64,000 bases of DNA from Cohnella silvisoli (GTDB taxonomy: Bacteria; Bacillota; Bacilli; Paenibacillales; Paenibacillaceae). Under the pieces are notes generated by a model that did not search any database, had not been told where the DNA came from, and saw nothing but the letters and a program-made list of their open reading frames with translations. This document shows, piece after piece, positions 43,326-51,548 of the stretch (its first letter is position 1; every line of letters begins with the position of its first letter). The stretch is taken from positions 434,001-498,000 of the forward strand of contig NZ_JAIOAP010000003.1 of assembly GCF_021190915.1 (NCBI RefSeq). The letters are read 5' to 3'. Both the position numbers and the translations under genes were made by a program.

Positions 43326-45145
43326 GGCTGCTCCTTAATGGGTACGTCAAAACGAACCGCAGTTCCTTTACCCTTCTCGCTGACGATTTGAAGCTGCGTT
43401 CCATACTCGGCCTTTAGCCGCGCGTTTATGCTGGCTAGCCCAATGCCCTTGTTGGGCGAGTATTCAAGCAGTTTATATTTGTCCGCGTCTTCAATGCCGA
43501 CGCCGTCGTCTTCTACCGCTATGAAGTAGCCCTGTTCAAGCTCTTTAACCCTGATCGTGACTGTTCCTGCAATTTTCCTTTTACGTATACCGTGTTTAAT
43601 CGCATTTTCTACCAAGGGTTGAATCACCATGCGCGGCACCTTCAACTGAATGCCTGGATCAATTTCATAGTTGACGAATATTTTGTCAGGAAACCGGGCT
43701 TGCTCAATGCGAACATAAAACTTGACTGCATCCAACTCCTCATGGATAGAAATATATCTTTCCGAATTGCTGTAATCGAATATATTTCTGAGATAATGGG
43801 ATAAATCGTTGACCAAACTTCCCGCTTTTTCTTTGTTTTCGGCAATAACCCCTTCTATCACATTCAAGGTATTATGAACAAAATGAGGATCCATTTGTGC
43901 CCGTATAAAAGCAAGCTCAAACTGCCTGGCTTGAATCTCGGAATTTTCAAATAGAATTTGATTGCGTTGCTTCTCTTCATTTAAATCATTTATGATTTCT
44001 GCGAGAGACAGGGCAAAGGCGATAGCGGAGACACAAGAAAGAAAAAATAAGTAATAAATCATAATGTAACTTTGAGGCAGCAACCCGAAAACCATCAAAT
44101 AAAACAGGATTATCGACACAATACACAAGAGCCATGCCGTTATGAGTTGCGGCGAACGAATAATTTTGTACCTTATTCCTTTAAACATAATCATAAAATA
44201 CAATACGTACACCACAGAAGATGCGCCCGCACTAAATGCTCCCAGCTCTTTACTGACGAAAAGAAACAGCAATAAATTGATGGGGAAGTAAACGATGAGC
44301 AGCTTTAAACAAAAATCGATCTTCGGGAACCTGGTTTGGGTCTGAAAAATCGCTCTCATAAAAATGGCGATGGCAAGCGACATAAGAATGCCGATGCCCG
44401 CGGAATAATCCGCAATCCAATAGGCGTACTTGAAGCCCGTGATGTTTAAAAGTCCCGTCGTTGCTGCGTTCCATAACAAGGTGGCGAAAACAAAAAAGCA
44501 GTATTTAATAAAAGTTTTGTTTTTTATGGCTAAGCCCATAATCAAATGATAAAAAAACAATGCCGCCAAAACGCCGAATAAGATGCCCCCTGCCAAGACG
44601 TTTATCATGCTTGTCTTCCTGAAGAGATCGTCATTTACGATTTGGACAATAAAGTTTTGTCCGTATAACGATTTGCTTGTCATGTATATGTACTGATTAT
44701 GATCAAAATGAGGCGGGATTTTGAATGCGGGGTAGACATAGCCGATCTCATCGGAATTGCTCTTATACGCGAACCCGAAATGCTTTATTTCGTAATCGTT
44801 ACTTGTCGGGAGGTAAATCGTTACATCTTCAAAAAGAGGGTTGTTTATTGTAAGGTAATTGATTTCATCCGCGTTATACCGATTTAATTTTATTTTGAAC
44901 CATAATCGGACCGGAGAATAGCCAACCTTGGAATAGTTGCCAGGCAAAGCTACGAATTGATCGCTGACTTTAACTTCGGACAAAGTCATGTTGCCTGAAT
45001 TGTCTTGTAGAATCTCCATACTGATATCATCTTTGGATTTGTTCGCATCCTGAAAGTAAATGACGAAAACGAATGCGGTGCAAAGCGATATGGACAAAAA
45101 AATGGTCATTATTTTCATTAAAAATATAGTAGATTCCGATCTCAT
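43322..45145 (-). CDS. 7TMR-DISM sensor histidine kinase (LytS-type catalytic core)
   Basis: A 607-residue membrane kinase. An N-terminal helix is followed by an extracellular 7TMR-DISM beta domain (about residues 40-180), seven hydrophobic helices (about 185-390), a coiled-coil (NDLNEEKQRNQILFENSEIQARQ), then a His_kinase domain and HATPase_c. The phospho-acceptor block reads QMDPHFVHNTLNVIEG, where most relatives have PHFLFNTLN. N-box PLVENAIKHGI, G1 EDDGVGI and G2 GIGLASINARL are intact. ATG 45145 is preferred over 45151 by spacing from GGGGAG. Such kinases sense carbohydrate or other extracellular ligands. It is co-transcribed with the BTAD regulator. Confidence 0.88.
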   Translation of the reverse strand: MRSESTIFLMKIMTIFLSISLCTAFVFVIYFQDANKSKDDISMEILQDNSGNMTLSEVKVSDQFVALPGNYSKVGYSPVRLWFKIKLNRYNADEINYLTINNPLFEDVTIYLPTSNDYEIKHFGFAYKSNSDEIGYVYPAFKIPPHFDHNQYIYMTSKSLYGQNFIVQIVNDDLFRKTSMINVLAGGILFGVLAALFFYHLIMGLAIKNKTFIKYCFFVFATLLWNAATTGLLNITGFKYAYWIADYSAGIGILMSLAIAIFMRAIFQTQTRFPKIDFCLKLLIVYFPINLLLFLFVSKELGAFSAGASSVVYVLYFMIMFKGIRYKIIRSPQLITAWLLCIVSIILFYLMVFGLLPQSYIMIYYLFFLSCVSAIAFALSLAEIINDLNEEKQRNQILFENSEIQARQFELAFIRAQMDPHFVHNTLNVIEGVIAENKEKAGSLVNDLSHYLRNIFDYSNSERYISIHEELDAVKFYVRIEQARFPDKIFVNYEIDPGIQLKVPRMVIQPLVENAIKHGIRKRKIAGTVTIRVKELEQGYFIAVEDDGVGIEDADKYKLLEYSPNKGIGLASINARLKAEYGTQLQIVSEKGKGTAVRFDVPIKEQP

Positions 45146-45356
45146 AAACATACTCCCCAGTAAACTCGGACGATGTCGATTCTTGGAGCAATTCTACCAT
45201 GGTTCCGTCCATCCTTCAATCTGTCAGCTTTAATCGGTCCAAACCGAAAAAATGTAAAAGTTGATTCATCGAACTGTGTTGCTCTCAATGAACTCGTATT
45301 ACTTTAATGCATTCAACTTATTCATGAGTCCGGCAAGAATAATTATAATCTTGTCA

Positions 45357-45391
45357 GGACGGAAGCCGCGTTGTCCGCGCAGCTTCCGTCC
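45357..45391 (-). terminator. Hairpin after the first DinB gene
   Basis: Stem GGACGGAAGC (45357-45366) with GCTTCCGTCC (45382-45391), 15 bp past the DinB stop. No clear T tract is present, so termination is uncertain. Confidence 0.4.
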
Positions 45392-45406
45392 CAATCTTCC
45401 GGACGA

Positions 45407-45916
45407 CTAACTCAAGTACCGATTTCGGATGACCCCCATGTGATGAAGTTCGTGTCCCGCGATGCCGTACGCGAGGGCGCGCGCCGTAATGCTTACGTTG
45501 TTGGCTATGCCCTTGCGGGACCAAGCCTCTGCCGGCAACCCGCGCAGCAGCGTGATCGTCGATTGCCGTACGGCCCGGTAGTCTTTGGCCAATTGCGCGA
45601 TTGTCCAGCTTCCGAAAGGAGAAATGAACAATTCCTGGTCGAAACCGGGCAGAGGCGTCTGGTCCCCTCTTGCGAACCGGAGCAGGCGGTAGGTCATGAC
45701 GCGTTCCCCGTCCGCGATGTGGCCCACGACTTCTTTCAGCATCCATTTTCCTTCCGCATACCGATACGCGCCCTGGCTTTCGGTCAACGATGCCAGTAGC
45801 TCGGTCATTTGCTTTTCCTGGGTGAGCAGAATGTCGATGATGTTGCCTTCCGGCACCAACCGGATATACTCGCCGAAGTCCCCGGCGTATTCTTCTTCTG
45901 ACGGTCTTTGGTTCAT
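45407..45916 (-). CDS. DinB-family protein (YfiT-like)
   Basis: A 169-residue four-helix-bundle protein. Metal-ligand His residues are visible in LKEVVGHIADGERV and in HELHHMGVI, the usual three-His DinB arrangement. SPFGSWTIAQLAKDYRAVRQSTITLLRGLP is typical of the YfiT branch. DinB-like enzymes include thiol-dependent (bacillithiol) S-transferases, so detoxification is likely. ATG 45916 has GAGAGGGG upstream; the open frame extends further upstream without an RBS. An alternative overlapping frame on the same strand is a shadow. Confidence 0.85.
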   Translation of the reverse strand: MNQRPSEEEYAGDFGEYIRLVPEGNIIDILLTQEKQMTELLASLTESQGAYRYAEGKWMLKEVVGHIADGERVMTYRLLRFARGDQTPLPGFDQELFISPFGSWTIAQLAKDYRAVRQSTITLLRGLPAEAWSRKGIANNVSITARALAYGIAGHELHHMGVIRNRYLS

Positions 45917-46066
45917 GCGTGGTCCCCTCTCTATGGAGATATAGAAAATTATAGCACGTGTGCAACACTGCGTGGGCTCAACTAGCGACAATGACCCTAT
46001 TTTCGTGTCGTTTGCTTACAATGTCCACACATTTGTGTCGTCAGACATGATTATTATTAGGCCCCG

Positions 46067-46522
46067 TTAGAGCCTCGCGAACGTGATGTAATCGACTTGG
46101 GCAGGCTCTGCCGATTCGATCCGAAGTGCCCGGTTGATCTGTCCCCGGTGATATTGCCCATGTAAGAGGACATGCGACAGAATGTCCCGGACGGACGTTC
46201 GGAACGGAACTCCGCTCTGGTTCGCATAGTCGATCATCTCGTCCAACTCGGATTCCTCGAGCCCTTCGATATAGGCGCGATATTGCTCGGCGTTTTCTTC
46301 GAACATCGTCCGGATCGCCGTCAGGTCTTCCGCTTCCTCCCACAACGAATATTGGAAGCTGCCCTTGCCCTGCAATCGGGACAGCCAGACTCGTTCCGCG
46401 ACCGCGACGTGCCGAACCAGCTTCAGAAGGTCCTTGTTCTTCGTCTCACTCTCCTCGAGCGAGTCCAAGATGCGTGCGTTCGCCCAGTACAGGTGGTCCA
46501 TCATGCACTTGATCGTCTTCAT
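46067..46522 (-). CDS. DinB-family protein
   Basis: A 151-residue DinB-fold protein with MDHLYWANARILDSLEE at the N-terminus, a metal His in LVRHVAVAERVWLSRL, and the C-terminal HVLLHGQYHRGQINRAL carrying the other metal ligands. Likely a metal-dependent thiol transferase or hydrolase of unknown substrate. AGGGGG precedes ATG 46522. It is a separate subfamily from the neighbouring DinB protein, as the two are not close paralogues. A GTTAG-containing REP-like remnant lies upstream. Confidence 0.87.
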   Translation of the reverse strand: MKTIKCMMDHLYWANARILDSLEESETKNKDLLKLVRHVAVAERVWLSRLQGKGSFQYSLWEEAEDLTAIRTMFEENAEQYRAYIEGLEESELDEMIDYANQSGVPFRTSVRDILSHVLLHGQYHRGQINRALRIESAEPAQVDYITFARL

Positions 46523-46589
46523 TTCGGTTTCCCCCTCTTCGTCTCATCGATTACTTGAACCTACTGTTATCCGTTAGCGTAATCAAACT

Positions 46590-47189
46590 TTATTTTATAT
46601 CGGTTCTTTGAAGCCATATTGCCTCAATATTCTCAATGTTGTTATCACTCATAAATTTTAGAGTGCTTATTTCAATATTCTCTAATAACTTTAACCACGA
46701 GGAATCGTATAAGCTGTAATGATCCCCTTCCTTAATTGCTGATAACCAGGTATTGTTTAGCTCTTGAACTTTACTTATTATAATTTTCGTATTTGCATCC
46801 AATACACTTTCATGAGCTTCATCCCAGTCATAAGATAATCGTGTAATCTTTATTGCATTTAATGAACTTTGATCATGCTGAAAATCATCTTCTCGCATAT
46901 TGAACTTAATTGCCATTTCTCTATATTTCAAGATGATATCTCTGATACTTTCATTACTCCTCATCAGTGAGTTCACCTGTGTTTGTGAAATGCTCTCTGA
47001 AATCAACACCTCACTATAAACAGAATTATTATTCTGTATGGTGGTGATAAGCTGTCGGAAATCCGCGTTTAGATTGTTGGATATATAGGATTTGTACATC
47101 TCCTTTGTCTTATATTGTGAAAAACTGAAAAAAATCAGAAGAAGAACAACAATACCCAAGAGCAGTTTATAATATTTTATTTGCTTCAA
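46590..47189 (-). CDS. Membrane-anchored hypothetical protein (199 aa)
   Basis: TTG 47189 is the probable start because TAGGAGGTG lies 7 nt upstream. One N-terminal transmembrane helix (about residues 7-23, LLLGIVVLLLIFFSF) precedes a helical extracytoplasmic domain of about 170 residues (KEMYKSYISNNLNADFRQLITTIQNNN...). Unrecognised at family level, it resembles Bacillales small anchored proteins of unknown function. A REP-like module lies after its stop (46570) and another upstream (47261). Confidence 0.65.
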   Translation of the reverse strand: MKQIKYYKLLLGIVVLLLIFFSFSQYKTKEMYKSYISNNLNADFRQLITTIQNNNSVYSEVLISESISQTQVNSLMRSNESIRDIILKYREMAIKFNMREDDFQHDQSSLNAIKITRLSYDWDEAHESVLDANTKIIISKVQELNNTWLSAIKEGDHYSLYDSSWLKLLENIEISTLKFMSDNNIENIEAIWLQRTDIK

Positions 47190-47293
47190 TTGTAAAACAC
47201 CTCCTAGAACATATTCGCGAATTAGCAATAAAACCCTTTCAACTTTCCTGCCCTATCGTACCCGTTAGCGGAACGAAGTTACCTCGATTACAA

Positions 47294-47773
47294 TTAATCT
47301 TGTATGCAACCCCAGTTAATTTTGGATGTTCTCTCGTCTTTAGTCGAATATTTCTTATCGAGAGTGGATTCTATTTTATCCATATAAGAATTGGCTTTGG
47401 AAACTTGCTCATCATGCTTGTTTTTATCAATTTCTTGATTTACCCATACTAAAATATTTGTCATTTCAGTTGCCTTATAGGCACTTGTGGTTATCCATTT
47501 ACTTTTCTCAAAAGAACCCGATATCTTCCCAACAATGGTATGCCCATCTGATTCGGGATTAGCTATCTGCCAACCATTGTCAGACCAGATGTCTTTAATT
47601 TCTTCAAATGGAATCTCGTGCTGATATTTTACCTCTACGATTGCCCCATTATATGGGCATCCTTCACTGACTAAAACACCCTTAGAGTTAGCGGCTCCAC
47701 CTTCGTTGCTATTAGCGGCACAAGCCGTGAACAGCGACAGCAAGGTTATTGCAAAGATCAAACTTTTTTTCAT
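47294..47773 (-). CDS. Putative lipoprotein (159 aa)
   Basis: Signal peptide with lipobox LLSLFTACAAN (lipid Cys near residue 18) and AGGAGG upstream of ATG 47773. The mature part is small, polar and beta/alpha mixed, with Cys in SEGCPYNG and a C-terminal NWGCIQD that could form a disulphide. The segment IPFEEIKDIWSDNGWQIANPES looks like a conserved core, but I do not recognise a family. Confidence 0.72.
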   Translation of the reverse strand: MKKSLIFAITLLSLFTACAANSNEGGAANSKGVLVSEGCPYNGAIVEVKYQHEIPFEEIKDIWSDNGWQIANPESDGHTIVGKISGSFEKSKWITTSAYKATEMTNILVWVNQEIDKNKHDEQVSKANSYMDKIESTLDKKYSTKDERTSKINWGCIQD

Positions 47774-47878
47774 AAACTACCTCCTTACTAATCTCCATAA
47801 CAAACAGACGAACGAGCAAGCACGGTTGTTGCGTTATCCTGCCCGTAATGCCCCTCTCGAATCTTTATCCCGTGGCAA

Positions 47879-48032
47879 TCGGAGAATCTTCTTGTCATCG
47901 CCAAATGACAAGAACATTGTCCGATAAATAAAAAAGCCCGCGGTTTACACGGACTTCATTAGGATAATGTTATTGTCTTCCAACAGCATTGTATTTGGTG
48001 TCAAACACTATATAACTATATTTTTCGGTTAT
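47879..48032 (+). repeat. Copy of the dispersed TTCTTG repeat (CGGACA-type)
   Basis: The core palindrome ATCGGAGAATCTTCTTGTCAT / ATGACAAGAACATTGTCCGAT has a CGCCAA spacer. It is followed by the A-rich segment, GCCCGCGGTTTACACGGAC and the unit AGGATAATGTTATTGTC. The 3' flank (GTATTTGGTGTCAAACACTATA, about 47990-48012) also matches the flank of the copy at 50.5 kb. The two copies are in the same orientation and bracket the WYL/solute-binding genes. The rest of 47774-48116 holds no gene. Confidence 0.8.
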
Positions 48033-48116
48033 AAAATAATAAGATTTCCCGATCTCGATAAAATAAGGATTCTAGTTAACCTGGAATCCTTATGCCAGTT
48101 ATACATCCGTATCTAC

Positions 48117-48746
48117 TCAGAGCAAATATGTCTGTCCGCTGCATCGAATCGATTCGATCCGGTCGAGTCGGAAATGCTCCACCTCGCCCGATTGCTCGCA
48201 CCAGGCGATCACAGCCACATGCTCCTGAGTAGCTTGGGAATACGTCCGGTACGGGTGAATGTCAACTTCATGCTCACCAATGTTGTCGGCGTAGACGATG
48301 TGCAGCTTGTTGCCGCGTTCAATCGCTTGATCGATGTCATGCTTATGCTGCGCCGTCCTAGTATCCACGATAAATGCAGGCAACTCGCTATCCTCCGGCT
48401 GGTACGGTACGAAACGTTTGAGCGTCTGTATAACCCGGTCCAATCCTTCCACATACCCTATCGATTTGACCGCTTCCTCATATTTGTAGATTAGAAAATT
48501 TACGATACGAATATCCGTCTCCGTAAGAAACACGGAGGGCAAAATATAGGCCGCATCATTGTACTCGTAGCCGCGGCGCCTGGCATTGTAGCTCATCGGC
48601 GCGCGCAGCGATTCCTGCATATATTCGATGTCCCTATCTGCCTGCCGCGCCGAAATTTCGAAATGTTCCGCCAATGCTTTCGCATTCGGGAAGTGCCGCG
48701 AGCGAATTTGCTCATCGAACCACAATATGCGGTGCATATTGCTCAC
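48117..48746 (-). CDS. WYL-domain transcriptional regulator
   Basis: A 209-residue regulator. An N-terminal HTH_11 winged helix spans about residues 4-60 (HRILWFDEQIRSRHFPNAKALAEHFEISARQADRDIEYMQESLRAP). A C-terminal WYL-type domain follows (about 125-209, with LHIVYADNIGEHEVDIHPYRTYSQ..HVAVIAWCEQSGEVEHFRLDRIESI). WYL proteins bind nucleic acid or nucleotide-like ligands and regulate stress, phage-defence or metabolism genes. GTG 48746 follows AAAGGAGGG at 9 nt. It lies 57 bp after the solute-binding gene on the same strand, so the two are co-transcribed. Confidence 0.85.
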   Translation of the reverse strand: MSNMHRILWFDEQIRSRHFPNAKALAEHFEISARQADRDIEYMQESLRAPMSYNARRRGYEYNDAAYILPSVFLTETDIRIVNFLIYKYEEAVKSIGYVEGLDRVIQTLKRFVPYQPEDSELPAFIVDTRTAQHKHDIDQAIERGNKLHIVYADNIGEHEVDIHPYRTYSQATQEHVAVIAWCEQSGEVEHFRLDRIESIRCSGQTYLL

Positions 48747-48803
48747 AGACGCATGCCCTCCTTTCCGAGATACCCCGAGCTTCTTCCTCGAACATAAACG
48801 CAA

Positions 48804-49979
48804 TTACCACCACTCGAACGTGACCGGATCGAAAGCGGGCAGCGTCGGAGTCCTGTGCACAGCGGCTTTCAGAACCTGTTCGACATTTTCGGCATGCACC
48901 ATCGTTCGGAATGTGTCGTGAAAATGGAACGCCGGAATCATATTCGGCCACTGATACGCGCTCAGTCGAGCAGACTGCAGCTCAAGCAGGAACGGAGCAT
49001 ACAAAGCGTCCGTCGCCTGCCCGCTTTGCTCCGCCGCCGTCTGCGAGACGGTCAACTTGAGCACCGACCACAACTTGCCAATTTCTCCACTAGGTGCAGT
49101 CAGTTTACGCAGGAAAGCCCAAGCCAGCTCCCGTTCCGGGCATGACGGTGAAATGCCGTAGCCGTACACTTCGAATAAATTCGACTTTCCCGGATTGCGC
49201 GGAAACCCGGCAACGCCGAATTTCGCCCGCTGCTCTGCCTTCATCGGCCGGATGGTCCAGTTCGCACTGATATACATCGACATTTTACCGTGAATAAAGC
49301 AGTCGATCCATGAATCGCGGCCGACTTCCATGCGGGGGGACAGCCCCTCGTCAATCAACCGTAAATAACGGCAAACCCCTTCAATCGTAGCTTCGCTGTT
49401 CAAGTAGCCGTCCAACTGCGTCCCGTCTTCCGACAAAAAAGCTCCGCCGCAGTCCCAGACAACCGGTTCGACGTAAATCATGTAACCGAAGCTGGCAAAA
49501 ACGCCATGGCGCCTGATGTCCCCCCGCTCATCCCGAAGCGTCAATCGCTTCGCCGTTTCTACGAACTCCTCCCACGTCCAGTTTTCCCGAGGATACGGAA
49601 GCCCCGCCTGGTCGAAATGGTCCCGATTGTAATAGACGCCGAGCGTATCGGCCATAACCGGAATCGCTCCGATCCGTCTATCCGATTGCACCGCCTCATA
49701 AACGCTTGGATAGTAGTCGCCCATGTCAATGCCGTCGCGCGCGATCAAATCGGACAAATCCGTCAATAGTCCGCCTTCCAGACATTGCCCCATGTTCGCC
49801 CCTTCCCACTCGACAATGTCCGGTCCGTTTCCTTCAGCCAACTGCCGCCGCATCGTCTTTCTGTCCGGCACAAGCTCCAATACGGTAGTGACGTCTGGAT
49901 ATTCCTTTCGAAACTGCCGCATCGCTTCCTGAATGACAGCCATCCGCTCCTCGTCATGCGTCGCAATTCTAAGCTTCAT
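48804..49979 (-). CDS. Solute-binding-protein-like protein without signal peptide
   Basis: 391 residues with the family-1 extracellular binding-protein fold: LRIATHDEERMAVIQEAMRQFRKEYPDVTTVLE, NGPDIVEWEGANM, GAIPVMADTLGVYYNRDHFDQAGLPYPRENWTWEEFVETAKRLT and MYISANWTIRPM. The start ATG 49979 has AAAGGAG upstream and the protein begins directly with the first strand (MKLRIATHDE). No signal peptide or lipobox exists and none is found upstream in other frames. No permease genes are adjacent; the partner is a WYL regulator. It is therefore probably a cytoplasmic sugar-binding sensor, or a relic that lost export. Confidence 0.85.
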   Translation of the reverse strand: MKLRIATHDEERMAVIQEAMRQFRKEYPDVTTVLELVPDRKTMRRQLAEGNGPDIVEWEGANMGQCLEGGLLTDLSDLIARDGIDMGDYYPSVYEAVQSDRRIGAIPVMADTLGVYYNRDHFDQAGLPYPRENWTWEEFVETAKRLTLRDERGDIRRHGVFASFGYMIYVEPVVWDCGGAFLSEDGTQLDGYLNSEATIEGVCRYLRLIDEGLSPRMEVGRDSWIDCFIHGKMSMYISANWTIRPMKAEQRAKFGVAGFPRNPGKSNLFEVYGYGISPSCPERELAWAFLRKLTAPSGEIGKLWSVLKLTVSQTAAEQSGQATDALYAPFLLELQSARLSAYQWPNMIPAFHFHDTFRTMVHAENVEQVLKAAVHRTPTLPAFDPVTFEWW

Positions 49980-50173
49980 TTCATTCCGACTCCTTTATAT
50001 GAATTTACTTACAGCCTCAATATATCGGATGCGCTCGGACATATCGTGTCCTACACAGACTAACCTGTTGAGAACTGAATGATCCGCCAAGGCAGACTCT
50101 TCTTTTGCTTCAGTTATCTCAACCCAATTTTGTTAAACCGGTTGTCTAGCCTTTCTTTCATGACGTTTTGTTC

Positions 50174-50362
50174 TCATCCAGTTATTGCGTCTACCTTGGT
50201 TTGTGGTGCGTGAGAGCACCGTTTGCACACTTTCACTACTGTACCGTCGGACTTTGACCGGGAATATAGTAATTTAATCCGTGTTGTACTACAAACCTGG
50301 CATGTACCACGTCCGCGTGAAGGAATGCTCCAAAGGGCGCGGCCTCTTTTCGTCTTCGCCAT
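50174..50362 (-). CDS. Small zinc-ribbon protein (62 aa)
   Basis: ATG 50362 follows AAAGGGGG. The basic product carries two Cys pairs, CQVC (about residues 21-24) and CKRC (about 46-49), separated by about 20 residues, a zinc-ribbon arrangement, with Lys/Arg-rich MAKTKRGRALWS at the N-terminus. Size and charge suggest nucleic acid or ribosome binding; it is not one of the standard ribosomal proteins that I recognise. It stands alone. Confidence 0.65.
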   Translation of the reverse strand: MAKTKRGRALWSIPSRGRGTCQVCSTTRIKLLYSRSKSDGTVVKVCKRCSHAPQTKVDAITG

Positions 50363-50518
50363 TGATATAATCCCCCTTTGTTGACTCAACTTGAATCTGC
50401 AATTTCTCCTTCAGTATAAAACAATTGGTAGGACATAAAATGTCATACCAGTAGAAAATTGCACTTATAACTAAGCAATCCTGCCGTTAGCTTAATAATC
50501 TCCCTCCTCTTCTAGAAT

Positions 50519-50700
50519 TGGGAATGGGACAATGTTCTTGACTCAAAATGGGCATGGGATCAAGTTCATGACATCGAGCAATGACAAGAACTTGATCCCA
50601 TAAATGAAAAAAGCCGCGATTTACGCGACTTTTAATGGGACGATGTTCTTGACTCCGGACATGTATTTGGTTTCATACACTATAACCCCTATTTTTCGGA
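50519..50700 (+). repeat. Full copy of the dispersed TTCTTG repeat (GGGATC-type)
   Basis: Units GGGACAATGTTCTTG (50526) and GGGATCAAGTTCATGACAT (50556) are 30 bp apart. The inverted arm ATGACAAGAACTTGATCCCAT, the A-rich segment with CGCGATTTACGCG, and a third unit GGGACGATGTTCTTGAC (50638) follow. A flank shared with the copy at 47.9 kb (GTATTTGGTTTCATACACTATA) ends it. The intergenic region 50390-50777 contains nothing else but a REP-like module at 50483. Confidence 0.85.
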
Positions 50701-50777
50701 TATTTCGTTGGAATAGGCACGGAATTAGAACGAGCCGGGTTGGCGATGTTAAGGTCTATTGAAGTTGTGAAGTTCTT

Positions 50778-51536
50778 CTACGTAATTGGATATGTCTCCA
50801 ATAACTTAAGAATCGTTTCATTAACTAATGTCGGGTTTTCCCTTAACATATGCGGTCTATGGCTCCCGCCTGGAACAACGAGATAGCTCGATCTTGTAAC
50901 AAATGAGCTCAAGTGTTTGATTTTTTTCTCGCCGACAAATGGGTCATGTTCTCCAGTAATAAATAGCGCCGGACACTTAATACTGCCGAGTTGTTCCTCT
51001 GAAAGTTGTGGATATAGACGCCAATCTTGTGCGGCTTGTCTCATATGTTCTTGCCAATTGCCTCGATGTGCTTCCATATGTCTTTCCGTCATCTGATTAA
51101 TCGTATCCTGCTCTTCATTTTCAATAAGCCATTCCGGCTCAAATTTTTCAACACCGGTTGGATCACAAAAACCGCTAGTTCCAATAGTCGTAAGAGTAGC
51201 TACTCTGTCGGAATGATTAACGGCAAGATAAAGTCCAACATTCGCTCCCAAGCTGTAACCGATCAGATGAGCGGTTGAGATATCCATTTGATTCATAAAT
51301 TCGATTACATCATTGGCAATTTGAGGTGTAGACCATTCCAGGCTTCCACATCTTGTTCTGCCGTGCCCTCTGAAGTCGGGAAAATAACAAGTATATTTCT
51401 TTTGGAAATCCAGCATTTGACTCGCGAAAGCCAAGATGCCCCTGGAATAGCCGCTGTGCAAAAAAAGCACAGTTTCCCCTGCGCCCATTTTTTCGTAGAA
51501 CATCTGCAATCCTTTAACTTGTAAGTATGACATCAT
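50778..51536 (-). CDS. Alpha/beta hydrolase, active-site Ser present
   Basis: A 252-residue alpha/beta-hydrolase. The oxyanion region is LFLHSGYSRG, the nucleophile elbow GYSLG carries Ser95, the acid is Asp in ITGEHDPF, and the base is His in PGGSHRPHM. A helical lid lies around residues 130-185. The substrate is unknown (esterase or lactonase-like). It is the last gene of a MarR-regulated operon and a tandem paralogue of the next upstream gene, starting 12 bp after it, with about half of residues identical and long runs conserved. Confidence 0.88.
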   Translation of the reverse strand: MMSYLQVKGLQMFYEKMGAGETVLFLHSGYSRGILAFASQMLDFQKKYTCYFPDFRGHGRTRCGSLEWSTPQIANDVIEFMNQMDISTAHLIGYSLGANVGLYLAVNHSDRVATLTTIGTSGFCDPTGVEKFEPEWLIENEEQDTINQMTERHMEAHRGNWQEHMRQAAQDWRLYPQLSEEQLGSIKCPALFITGEHDPFVGEKKIKHLSSFVTRSSYLVVPGGSHRPHMLRENPTLVNETILKLLETYPIT

Positions 51537-51548
51537 TCTCCATTCCCT

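Noticed and set aside
45354..45968. A 204-codon minus-strand frame overlapping the DinB gene
   Set aside because: It is Arg/His-rich low-complexity sequence in another phase of the same strand, without a ribosome site. The DinB frame has family motifs and a good RBS.
47967..48494. A 175-codon plus-strand frame opposite the WYL gene
   Set aside because: It overlaps a clear WYL regulator antisense and starts inside a repeat copy.
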